Origin: a virus
DNA length: 64,000 bases
Reading direction: 5' to 3' (one strand)
IMG/VR virus record: IMGVR_UViG_3300009008_000013
Coordinates: 47,814-111,813 of that record
A model generated the notes under the pieces. That model was not told the origin of the DNA. It worked only from the letters and a program-made list of their open reading frames with translations, and made no database searches. Numbering within the stretch: position 1 is the first letter of the stretch; each line of letters starts with the position of its first letter. The position numbers and the translations under genes were made by a program. Shown in pieces: positions 29,691 through 37,685 of the stretch.

Positions 29691-30079
29691 TATACTGTAC
29701 TCAATGTAGCTCGGGTTGTTTCTGTATCAAACTCTATTAACAAATGTTCTATTATTTGGTCCGGAATAAATGTCAAATTTAATTCTATTATTAAACCCTG
29801 TTCAACTTGTCTGACTACAATATCATTTCCTTCTATTCTTGGATCATATGCCAGAATCGTTTGTATATCCTGTCTAATTGTTTCAATTGTAGTCTCATTC
29901 AAAGGCTCATAAATCATATCCCAAACTATAGAGCCGAAATCAGGTAACTGTAATTTCTCTCCCTTTCTTATATTAAAATGGTTTGTAAGATCCTGTTTAG
30001 CAATATCAAACCCGGTTAATGTGAAAGAATTAGAGAACTTTTTACCTTGTGTATTGAAGCCTTTGTATGTAATCGCCAT
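29690..30079 (-). CDS. gp25: Baseplate wedge protein gp25-like, 129 aa
   Basis: A small single-domain protein of the gp25/GpW family, which joins gp6 and gp53 in the wedge core and caps the sheath. The matching features are NHFNIRKGEKLQLPDFGSIVWDMIYEPLN, then RQDIQTILAYDPRIEGNDI, where the Arg-rich and Asp-Pro-Arg segments are family hallmarks. Length is normal for the family. The ATG at 30079 has no clear Shine-Dalgarno; the 48 nt upstream hold the recurring TAGTAGCATATTAT motif. Its stop overlaps the gp6 start by 1 nt. Confidence 0.93.
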   Translation of the reverse strand: MAITYKGFNTQGKKFSNSFTLTGFDIAKQDLTNHFNIRKGEKLQLPDFGSIVWDMIYEPLNETTIETIRQDIQTILAYDPRIEGNDIVVRQVEQGLIIELNLTFIPDQIIEHLLIEFDTETTRATLSTV

Positions 30080-30127
30080 GCTAATATTTAGTGTTTTTAA
30101 TAATATGCTACTATTAACCTAGGTAGA

Positions 30128-31678
30128 TTAATTACTACTATCAGCAATATGTGAGGTGGTTCCTGCTTTAGGTTCCTTTTTCTTTGATTGGTTAATTCTT
30201 GGATCTGGCTCGTGCATCGGAACACGTTGCATTGCGGTATAATAAGAGTAACTACCATCAACAGCATAGCGTTTACCGCCGTGTGTGTTGGATTCTCCCT
30301 TGTTTACCCAGTTATTTTCATATACAGGTACCTTGGTTGGTTCTTCAGCAACGTTGCCTGCTTCTGTGTTGAGTTTTATAGGGTACTTAGCACCGCCGCC
30401 ACTTTTAACATAGATACATGCTGTACTTGTAACACTGATTGCTTCTTTGCATGTAATGTTAAACCAACCTGTCGACGACATGTTAAATGTGCCGGCCGCA
30501 TATGTTTTCATGTTACCATTGACATATATATGTGCGTGGCCCTTGCCTTCAACCCCGGCCGGATTTGTTTCAATTTTAAAATTATGGCCTGCTAAAATAT
30601 TAACATCTTCACCTGCTTGTATATTAACATCAACATCTGCTAACATATTAACATTTCCTTCTGCGTGAACGCTAATATCTCTAGCACTAAACACATCTAC
30701 TGAGCCATCATTTCTTAATTCTGCCCAAGCACTGCCACTTGCAGTTCCTAAGTAAATTGTTCCACCGTCATCACTTAGTAAAACTTGGTGTCCTGTTCCT
30801 GTGCGTAGTCTAATAAGTTGGCTAAGGCCTTGTTGATCACCGTCGTCCATAACAAATGTATGTCCAGACTTTCTATTATAAGGCCAATCATATCCTGTAC
30901 TATTTTCAGTAATTAAACCTTGTTTAATGGATCCATAATCATAGTCCAATGGTCCAGGTGTTGAAATACCAAATACGTTAGAAGGACTTTCACGCTGGGC
31001 ACTTGACGTACTAATGCCTCTGACATAATCTGCCTCCAATCCTTGTGCAAGCAATGTATCAAAAAGAGGATGCACCGGCTTTTCAACATTCTTCCAAGCA
31101 GTGGATTTATCAAAACTTTTTACTTGTAACTTATTATACTCTGCAACAGGTACTTCAAAATTTGGTGATGTGATGCCTGCGTTCGTTGTAGACTTAGACT
31201 TTGCAAATGCCGGGGAGGCTGCTATACCTGGCACCATATGTAACATCAATGCATCAGGTATATAAGAAATAATATATCCATTTTCAAGTATTCCTTCTGC
31301 AAAGACCACCATAACTTGTGTATCAATATCAGGAGTAGGCAACCACATACCATAAGATTTAGTGGTTGTTTCATATTGGCCTGCAGATCCTACATCTAAA
31401 TTATTTGTTCTTCCGTAAAACGGCAAGGCTAATGAACATAATATTACATTACTTTCTTGTTCTGTTTTATCGTATTTAGAGTGGGGATTTGACGTCCGTT
31501 GTTCGGCCAATGCTGGAATATAAACACCAATACGATTCATACCACTGTCGTCGCCATAGCCTTTTACTATTCCTATATAAGGACCTGGATCTACTTTTGC
31601 AGAATAATCACGAGAACTCGTTGGAAGGCCGGGTGTTGGCTTTTTTGGTTTATTATTATAATCTGATTGACCAGGCAT
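30128..31678 (-). CDS. gp5: Baseplate central spike, gp5-like without lysozyme domain, 516 aa
   Basis: The N-terminal 170 residues carry an OB-fold-like domain (YIGIVKGYGDDSGMNRIGVYIP, then VMVVFAEGILENGYII) as in gp5/VgrG spike proteins. Residues about 290-420 form a beta-helix-type repeat region (GSVDVFSARDISVHAEGNVNMLADVDVNIQAGEDVNIL), the needle that leads membrane puncture. T4 gp5 has a lysozyme domain between these; no glycosidase catalytic pattern is visible, so cell-wall digestion must come from elsewhere. The gene lies 15 nt after the hub protein gene and before gp25, the expected baseplate context. The C-terminal 100 residues are polar and have no match I recognise. Confidence 0.82.
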   Translation of the reverse strand: MPGQSDYNNKPKKPTPGLPTSSRDYSAKVDPGPYIGIVKGYGDDSGMNRIGVYIPALAEQRTSNPHSKYDKTEQESNVILCSLALPFYGRTNNLDVGSAGQYETTTKSYGMWLPTPDIDTQVMVVFAEGILENGYIISYIPDALMLHMVPGIAASPAFAKSKSTTNAGITSPNFEVPVAEYNKLQVKSFDKSTAWKNVEKPVHPLFDTLLAQGLEADYVRGISTSSAQRESPSNVFGISTPGPLDYDYGSIKQGLITENSTGYDWPYNRKSGHTFVMDDGDQQGLSQLIRLRTGTGHQVLLSDDGGTIYLGTASGSAWAELRNDGSVDVFSARDISVHAEGNVNMLADVDVNIQAGEDVNILAGHNFKIETNPAGVEGKGHAHIYVNGNMKTYAAGTFNMSSTGWFNITCKEAISVTSTACIYVKSGGGAKYPIKLNTEAGNVAEEPTKVPVYENNWVNKGESNTHGGKRYAVDGSYSYYTAMQRVPMHEPDPRINQSKKKEPKAGTTSHIADSSN

Positions 31679-31693
31679 TGTGTTTTCCTGTTA

Positions 31694-34600
31694 TTAGAAT
31701 CCGCCACCACCGCCGGTAGTCGTAGATTCTTTTTCTGAAATAATATCTAATAAGTAGCCAGTTTTTTTCCAACTTGGTACATTATTTCCATATTTATTGT
31801 GTATAACCTCATTTTTTTCACTTGCTGAGTTTCCGCGTTCCCAGGCGTGTGCCAATTGTGTGCCGCTTAGTACGGCGGCTGCGGCCGCAACACCTGCTCT
31901 AATAATTCTACCAGCCGGATGTAACGATGCAACGGCAAGAACCCCTGCTCCGGCGGCAAGGCCTGCATTAATGATTGTTTGTCTTTCTACACCCATTATT
32001 GTATCATTGTTTGCTACAGTAGTTTGATCCGATGTTTCATATGTACTAATATTAGGATGTCTATCTAATGCCACTGTTCCTACGGGATTTCCTTGAGGAG
32101 TCGGTAATACCGTGCCACCAGTGGTGGTCACAAAGGACGGCGATGATCTATATTGTTCAACCGGTCCGCCAGCACTAAAGGATGGCGATGATCTATATGG
32201 TTCAGCAGGTGAACTATTACTAAATGTGACAGGGCCAGAGGCATCTGCGGGATTAGGTCTAATTGGTGTTAATTCACTACCAGTAGTAGACAATTCTGAT
32301 GCAAGTGTTCCTGATGATTGTGCTATGCTGGGAGATCCAAATCTACTTGCTTCAGATGCTCTAAATTCTGCCGCGGTTTGCGGCCTATTTTGTAACGCCG
32401 CTGTATTAAAATCTGCGTGGGGATTTACAAAGTTTTTGCTAGAACTTGTTTCTGTAACTGGAAATGGGCCTTCAATTCCCGCAAATTCATTGTTTACTTC
32501 TATTGCTTCTGCAGTTAATTGCCTATTCTTCATTTCTTCTTTTACTGTCAATGGAGTTCCTGCAAACTCATCTGCATCCATTGGTGTCGGTGCTACTCCA
32601 GTGCCGCCAAATGCATCTAAGCCTACGGCGGCTTCATTAGCAACTTCTGCAGAACCAGGTGTTATTAACTGATTAGCAGCTGCTTTAGCATCTTCAAAAT
32701 CATAATTGTTTGCTTCATCATTAGACATTAATTCTGTATTCTTTTCAGGATTATCAATATTTTCACGCCATTGATTATAAATTCTTGTTGCTTCAATAGT
32801 TTGTGTAAATTCTCCACCTTGGAAAACACTGTTAACCTCCCATACTCTATAATAACCAGATAACGTACTACCGCCGGCACTGCTACTAAAGTCTGCTAAT
32901 CCGGTCGCTTCATCATAATCTCTAGGTGTTTTGAATAACAAATAAAAATGTGCATCATCTAAGTCACATAATATTGCACCATTCTTTGGATCATGGCCGT
33001 TTGTACCGCCTCCTGCTCCAGTTTTATTAGGAGTTGCCATTGACAATACACCATCCTGTTGAATATATCCCGGATCCCCTACTATTTCCATAGTTACCGA
33101 CATCATGTCCGATCCTGGTGTTCTATATAAGTTTTCCATTAAGGTTGCGCCGGTTCTTTGTTTACTTGTTGCGTGTGGATCTTGAATAAACTTTTTAGAC
33201 TTCGGTTTAATGTTTTGGCCACCTGCTACTTTTGATTGTTGGTCTTGCCTATTCCCCGCATCTGGTGCAACATTCGACTCCTCCTCTGGTATTATAGCCT
33301 GATCAGCGGATGCATTGCCTGTTGCAACCCCTGCCATAGCTAATATAAAAGAATTATTAAAGGTTAAATCTAAATTTCTAATATCTAAATTTTGGCCACT
33401 GTAAATATAATCATAACTTCTTGCAACATTGCGTACTCCATTTTGTCCTGGCTTAGCCTTGCCTCCGGTGACTTCTGGATCTACTACCTTATAGGGATCA
33501 ATTTGTATAAGGGTGTGTCTAGCATATTTGTTACGTATGTTATCGAATTCTTTTAATATTTTAACATATGTAATCTTAAACCAATCTAATCCTTTGTTGG
33601 GATCCTTTAAAACTTCTTTTGCTTCAGATACTTTTCCTAATGGTTTATTATCTGCAAGTTGGTCGGTAATATATGTACTATCACGTATTACTTTTTCTAC
33701 TAATGATAGCATAGATTGTCCTGGGGCAGATATTTCTATTTTATAATCCGATCTTTCACCATAATATCGTAACGCAGAATCGTTCTTAAATTTTTCTTTT
33801 GGAGGCGTTTGCCTTCCCCTCTCGCCACGTGCGACTGTTTCATGACCGCTTGGAACCACTTTAAGTAACGTCTGCTTTGCTACATTAGGAGATATTTTTG
33901 CAGATTTTAATCTGTTAGCGGCCGGGCCGCCTCCTGTTCCTATTCTAAATTCTATACTGTCAGCAAACTCCTGTGTTTTAGGAGCCCAAGTTCCTGCTTC
34001 ATTTGGTTTTATTCCTGCGGTAAAACTGCCGGTAGTTCTATCTGTTTGTTCTCTATTAAACTCTTTTTCTAGATGTTTAAAAATATCTTGAATTTGTTTT
34101 CCTTTTATTGTTTTTAAATTAAGACTTTGTGTTATCGGATTATTATCTGCTTCCAAAACCGCCATCATAATAAATTCAAGTGAATAATTTGTGCCTTCTG
34201 CAGTAATATTAAAATCTAAATTTGCTATTCTAACAGGAATCCAACGTGTAGCAGGTTTTATACGTACATTTTTGCCTTCCTCATCATAACCTAAAAAATC
34301 AATCTGAACTAACAACGGCTTTTCTGTCCAATTCCCTCCATCTTCAGTTAACACTTCATGAAATCTATCTAACAGTGTGGTTCCGGTTGGTTCAACTACA
34401 GCCATACTTAGATCCATAAGGTTAGTTGCTCTAGAATTAGAGTTCATACCCATTAATCCAGAAGTTGTCATTGATTCAATGTAAAAATCTAATTCAAACT
34501 TAGGATGCCTTGCCGGCAGAATTTCTGAACCATCATTAAGTATACCACCTGAGGAAAATAATGTATAGCATATTTTAGGTATATTTGCATGTGCCCAGTC

Positions 34601-34759
34601 CCAACTGCCTTTCTCTGCTAAATCATTATAATTCTGCACAGTTTTGAAACTTAATAAACTTATTTTATAAGTGTAGTTTGTAAACTGGTGTAAAATATTG
34701 TCAGGTGCTGGTACAGGTTTATCTGCTACAACTTGTAGATTAGGATCACCATTTGTCAT
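31694..34759 (-). CDS. Baseplate hub protein candidate (gp27 position), 1021 aa
   Basis: Not named with certainty. The N-terminal 450 residues look like a hub: a beta-rich start (NYTYKISLLSFKTVQNYNDL), a FHEVLTEDGGNWTEKPLLVQIDFLGYD segment, then domain boundaries typical of tail-hub folds. A second well-folded block covers about residues 540-700 (DPHATSKQRTGATLMENLYRT, FYLLFKTPRDYDEA). Residues 740-960 are low-complexity Ser/Pro/Thr/Ala with two copies of SSPSF, and an Ala-rich hydrophobic segment (RAGVAAAAAVLSG) lies near the C-terminus. It precedes the spike gene by 15 nt and follows gp53 by 4 nt, where the spike-bearing hub would be expected. A gp27-like hub with a long linker is the best reading. 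Confidence 0.6.
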   Translation of the reverse strand: MTNGDPNLQVVADKPVPAPDNILHQFTNYTYKISLLSFKTVQNYNDLAEKGSWDWAHANIPKICYTLFSSGGILNDGSEILPARHPKFELDFYIESMTTSGLMGMNSNSRATNLMDLSMAVVEPTGTTLLDRFHEVLTEDGGNWTEKPLLVQIDFLGYDEEGKNVRIKPATRWIPVRIANLDFNITAEGTNYSLEFIMMAVLEADNNPITQSLNLKTIKGKQIQDIFKHLEKEFNREQTDRTTGSFTAGIKPNEAGTWAPKTQEFADSIEFRIGTGGGPAANRLKSAKISPNVAKQTLLKVVPSGHETVARGERGRQTPPKEKFKNDSALRYYGERSDYKIEISAPGQSMLSLVEKVIRDSTYITDQLADNKPLGKVSEAKEVLKDPNKGLDWFKITYVKILKEFDNIRNKYARHTLIQIDPYKVVDPEVTGGKAKPGQNGVRNVARSYDYIYSGQNLDIRNLDLTFNNSFILAMAGVATGNASADQAIIPEEESNVAPDAGNRQDQQSKVAGGQNIKPKSKKFIQDPHATSKQRTGATLMENLYRTPGSDMMSVTMEIVGDPGYIQQDGVLSMATPNKTGAGGGTNGHDPKNGAILCDLDDAHFYLLFKTPRDYDEATGLADFSSSAGGSTLSGYYRVWEVNSVFQGGEFTQTIEATRIYNQWRENIDNPEKNTELMSNDEANNYDFEDAKAAANQLITPGSAEVANEAAVGLDAFGGTGVAPTPMDADEFAGTPLTVKEEMKNRQLTAEAIEVNNEFAGIEGPFPVTETSSSKNFVNPHADFNTAALQNRPQTAAEFRASEASRFGSPSIAQSSGTLASELSTTGSELTPIRPNPADASGPVTFSNSSPAEPYRSSPSFSAGGPVEQYRSSPSFVTTTGGTVLPTPQGNPVGTVALDRHPNISTYETSDQTTVANNDTIMGVERQTIINAGLAAGAGVLAVASLHPAGRIIRAGVAAAAAVLSGTQLAHAWERGNSASEKNEVIHNKYGNNVPSWKKTGYLLDIISEKESTTTGGGGGF

Positions 34760-34763
34760 GGTA

Positions 34764-35069
34764 TTATAACTCCAATGATCTTCGCAACGTGGTTATTTTT
34801 GGAACAATAATAGTTACCCCTGCAATAAAATCAAAAACTGGGTCAATTAGTGTATCTGGATTTCTTACTGCAAATACCCACCATAAGTTGGCATTATTAT
34901 AAATTTCATGCGCCAACAAATCGGGTCTATTAGCATACTTCTCTTCAATTCTATATTCTAAATCATCATCTTCAAAAGGAAAAGATCGCTTTCTCATTAT
35001 TCCTAATTTATTATTAAATGATGTTGTTAGATAGTAAGGACTTTCTGACAAATAATTAACTTTTGGCAT
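34764..35069 (-). CDS. gp53: Baseplate wedge protein gp53-like, 101 aa
   Basis: gp53 clamps adjoining wedge subunits in the T4 baseplate. The defining stretch is present: RPDLLAHEIYNNANLWW followed by VFAVRNPDTLIDPVFDFIAG, matching the family pattern in which a short helix is followed by NP/RD and a DP-F-D-F turn, and the LysM-like end TIIVPKITTLRR. The protein is about half the length of T4 gp53 (196 aa), as in other marine T4-like phages. It overlaps the upstream gene by 1 nt and ends 4 nt before the hub gene. Confidence 0.87.
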   Translation of the reverse strand: MPKVNYLSESPYYLTTSFNNKLGIMRKRSFPFEDDDLEYRIEEKYANRPDLLAHEIYNNANLWWVFAVRNPDTLIDPVFDFIAGVTIIVPKITTLRRSLEL

Positions 35070-35740
35070 TATATAAATCCTCCTTCACTATCACTTCCAA
35101 GTAGATCGCCGTTGGCAAAGCTCTTCAATCCGAAACGTCGAGAAGTAGCTTTTCTTGTATATGTGGGTTTGGCTGTAATTGTTACAGTAGTACTAGCAGG
35201 CATCATTGTTTTACCATCTGTTGTTCTAATATAATCAATTGTACCAGGTAGTTCCATTGTAAATGTCTCTATTACCACAGGAACGTTTGAAAATGCATAA
35301 TCCCCAAATCCATTTAATTTCACAACTGGCGGTGGTGTGCCCGCAATTGGATCTTTATCTTGGCCAAAAAACATTTTAGTAACGGTTCTTAAAAAATGTA
35401 ACACAGCTCTAAGATAGTCAGCTTCTGCTGAACTATTAGCTGTAAATTGTCCTGTAATTTGGATAGATCCAACTTGGTGGCTATCAAACGTAGGATGATC
35501 ATAATTAGAATGTGTTAGTCCGGCCGCACCGTACGAAGCATTATGCTGAACAAATACCGTAGGTGTATATGGAAATATTATTCCTTTAGACGATTGTAGG
35601 GGACCCAAAACTGGTCCGCCTAATAACTCAATACCAATAGTTATTTTTGTTCTCCAATCTTCTTTAGGGGAACTGTCGAAACCTACCTTAGGAAGAGTTG
35701 AACTACCAAATAACACGCCACCAAATGGAATTGTTGCCAT
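35069..35740 (-). CDS. Baseplate/tail-tube junction protein candidate (gp48/gp54-like), 223 aa
   Basis: A beta-rich protein with IIFPYTPTVFVQHNASYGAAGL near residue 50 and QITGQFTANSSAEADYLRAVLHFLRTVTKMFFG about residues 95-125, the latter a pattern found in tube-initiator and tube-like proteins. It ends with a Lys/Arg-rich segment. The gene begins the minus-strand baseplate operon, is divergent from gp55, and overlaps gp53 by 1 nt. Position and strand pattern fit the T4 gp48/gp54 group, which connects the baseplate to the tail tube; I cannot choose between them from sequence alone. Confidence 0.5.
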   Translation of the reverse strand: MATIPFGGVLFGSSTLPKVGFDSSPKEDWRTKITIGIELLGGPVLGPLQSSKGIIFPYTPTVFVQHNASYGAAGLTHSNYDHPTFDSHQVGSIQITGQFTANSSAEADYLRAVLHFLRTVTKMFFGQDKDPIAGTPPPVVKLNGFGDYAFSNVPVVIETFTMELPGTIDYIRTTDGKTMMPASTTVTITAKPTYTRKATSRRFGLKSFANGDLLGSDSEGGFI

Positions 35741-35772
35741 AAAAATATTTCCTATTATATCTTTCTATTTAT

Positions 35773-35801
35773 TTGACTTTTTAATATGCGTGTATTATAA
35801 T
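35773..35801 (+). promoter_or_regulatory. Sigma70-type promoter of gp55
   Basis: TTGACT (35773-35778) and TATAAT (35796-35801) are 17 nt apart, five of six and six of six matches to the housekeeping consensus. The predicted start near 35808 gives a 14-nt leader containing GGAG before the ATG at 35822. An AATAAATA late-like box overlaps the -10, so the region could also fire late. Confidence 0.72.
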
Positions 35802-35821
35802 AAATATATTATGGAGCATTT

Positions 35822-36622
35822 ATGACAAATACTAGAAACGTATACCTAAGAAACAAAGATATTTTAGAAGAAATACACAAATCAAAAAATAGTTATAGTA
35901 GTTACGTAACACCTGAAGATGCAGATTACGATATTATCGTACTAGATATTAAAAAAATAAACATACGATCAGCCGCACAAGCAAAACGTAATAAAGCATC
36001 TAAAATTGCAAAAGAAAACCATGCAAAAGCAGTAGAAGAAAACACTACTCGTAAAAAACCTCGATTAATCGACTTTACTGTCAACTGGAAAAAGATTGCT
36101 AAGGAAGATCTCGTATTTAGAGTCATGACCTTTGATCATATTCCTTTACAACATGGTAGAGTTAAAACACCCAAAACGGTAGCAGACCATTATGAAAAAC
36201 TTACATTCCCTCCATATCAACACTTTCGTTATGATGAAACAGGCGAACTTGTCTGTGTGGGCAAAAGTCACTGGATTGGTGATCTAGAGAATGGTAAGTT
36301 TAGTAAGGACCATGGGCAAATGACTGATAATCTTGGCCGCATGTTTATAAAACTTTGTGATCGCTATGGCACAAGATCTAACTGGCGAGGATACACATAT
36401 AATGATGAAATGCGTGGCGCGGCTGTTTTACAACTAATTCAAGTTGGATTACAGTTTGACGAGTGCAAAAGTCAAAATCCATTTGCATATTATACTGCGG
36501 TTATAACAAATTCATTTACTAAAATTCTCAATATGGAAAAGCGTAATCAAAACATACGTGATGATATTTTAGAGATGAATGATATGAATCCAAGTTATAC
36601 AAGACAGAACGCAAGATCTTGA
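35822..36622 (+). CDS. gp55: Late-transcription sigma factor gp55-like, 266 aa
   Basis: gp55 is the small sigma subunit that directs host RNA polymerase to TATAAATA late promoters. The C-terminal half holds the conserved part: KSHWIGDLENGKFSKDHGQMTDNLGRMFIKLCDRYG, MRGAAVLQLIQVGLQFDE and NPFAYYTAVITNSFTKILNMEKRN, corresponding to sigma region 2 (core binding and -10 recognition). It is longer than T4 gp55 (185 aa) because of a basic N-terminal extension of about 100 residues. Exact TATAAATA boxes at several sites in this window are its likely targets. It is followed by gp47 on the same strand. Confidence 0.9.
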   Translation: MTNTRNVYLRNKDILEEIHKSKNSYSSYVTPEDADYDIIVLDIKKINIRSAAQAKRNKASKIAKENHAKAVEENTTRKKPRLIDFTVNWKKIAKEDLVFRVMTFDHIPLQHGRVKTPKTVADHYEKLTFPPYQHFRYDETGELVCVGKSHWIGDLENGKFSKDHGQMTDNLGRMFIKLCDRYGTRSNWRGYTYNDEMRGAAVLQLIQVGLQFDECKSQNPFAYYTAVITNSFTKILNMEKRNQNIRDDILEMNDMNPSYTRQNARS

Positions 36623-36647
36623 CAAATTACTTTAAGTTTAGTATACT
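36619..36647 (+). promoter_or_regulatory. Sigma70-type promoter of gp47/gp46
   Basis: TTGACA (36619-36624) and TATACT (36642-36647) are 17 nt apart, eleven of twelve consensus positions. The -35 overlaps the gp55 stop codon. The predicted start near 36654 is only about 5 nt before the gp47 ATG at 36659, so the message would be almost leaderless. Confidence 0.75.
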
Positions 36648-36658
36648 AATAAGAATGT

Positions 36659-37684
36659 ATGAGTAACGAAAATCTATTTAAAAAAGTAGCAGTTTGTACA
36701 GATATACACTTCGGAAATAAAAGCAATTCAACTATACACAATCAAGATTGTGAGGATTTTGTTGACTGGTTTATAGACACGGCGCATAAGAACGACTGCG
36801 AGACTTGCCTATTCTTAGGCGATTGGCATCATCAACGAGCAAGTATTAACGTCCATACGTTAAACTATAGCCTACGTAGTTTGGAAAAGTTAGGCAAGTC
36901 TTTTGAGAAGTTTTATTTTATTACAGGCAATCATGATCTGTACTACAGAGATCGTCGTGATCTAAACAGTGTTGAATTTGCTAGTAGATTTCCTGGAATT
37001 TCCATCGTAAATCAAACAATTAACGAGGGCAATGTTGCTATTGTTCCGTGGTTAGTGGGCGATGACTTTAAGAAAATTAAAAAACTTAAAGCAAAATATA
37101 TCTTTGGACACTTTGAACTGCCACACTTTTATATGAACGCTATGGTACAAATGCCAGACCATGGCGAACTTTATGCTGACGACATGTCGCAAGCAGAGTA
37201 TGTGTTTAGTGGACACTTCCATAAGAGGCAACAACAAAAGAACGTAATTTACATTGGTAACTGCTTTCCACACAACTATGCTGATGCTTGGGACGATGAG
37301 CGTGGTATGATGATGTTAGAATGGAATGGTGAACCAGAGTTTGTAAGTTGGCCCAATGCTCCTTCATATAAAACATTAAAACTATCGCAACTGTTGGAAA
37401 ATCCCACACAGTATTTAGACAATAAAACATACGCAAGAGTAACAATGGACATTGATATTAGTTATGAAGAGGCAAACTTTATTAAAGAAACATTTACTAG
37501 AGATCACAATGTTCGTGAGTTAAGTTTATTGCCAAACAAAGAGAAGCAGGACCTTGATATTATTGACGAGGATATTGAACTTAACTTTGATAGTATTGAC
37601 TCTATTGTTATTGATCAATTATCAAACATTGAAAGCGAATATTATAATCCACAAACGTTGTTAGAAATTTATAGGAACATTTAG
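36659..37684 (+). CDS. gp47: Recombination endonuclease subunit gp47-like (Mre11 family), 341 aa
   Basis: A calcineurin-type phosphoesterase that with gp46 resects DNA ends for recombination-dependent replication. The metal-binding motifs are all visible: TDIHFG (D15, H17), LGDWHH (D55, H57), ITGNHDL, FGHFELPH and SGHFHKRQ. Size and motif order match T4 gp47 (339 aa). The gp46 GTG begins 1 nt after its stop, so the two subunits are translated together in the usual T4 order. No Shine-Dalgarno precedes the ATG; the nearby sigma70 promoter predicts a very short leader. Confidence 0.95.
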   Translation: MSNENLFKKVAVCTDIHFGNKSNSTIHNQDCEDFVDWFIDTAHKNDCETCLFLGDWHHQRASINVHTLNYSLRSLEKLGKSFEKFYFITGNHDLYYRDRRDLNSVEFASRFPGISIVNQTINEGNVAIVPWLVGDDFKKIKKLKAKYIFGHFELPHFYMNAMVQMPDHGELYADDMSQAEYVFSGHFHKRQQQKNVIYIGNCFPHNYADAWDDERGMMMLEWNGEPEFVSWPNAPSYKTLKLSQLLENPTQYLDNKTYARVTMDIDISYEEANFIKETFTRDHNVRELSLLPNKEKQDLDIIDEDIELNFDSIDSIVIDQLSNIESEYYNPQTLLEIYRNI

Positions 37685-37685
37685 T

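Noticed and set aside
32112-32672. A 186-codon plus-strand frame
   Set aside because: Antisense to the low-complexity C-terminal part of the hub protein; composition explained by that region, and no start signal.
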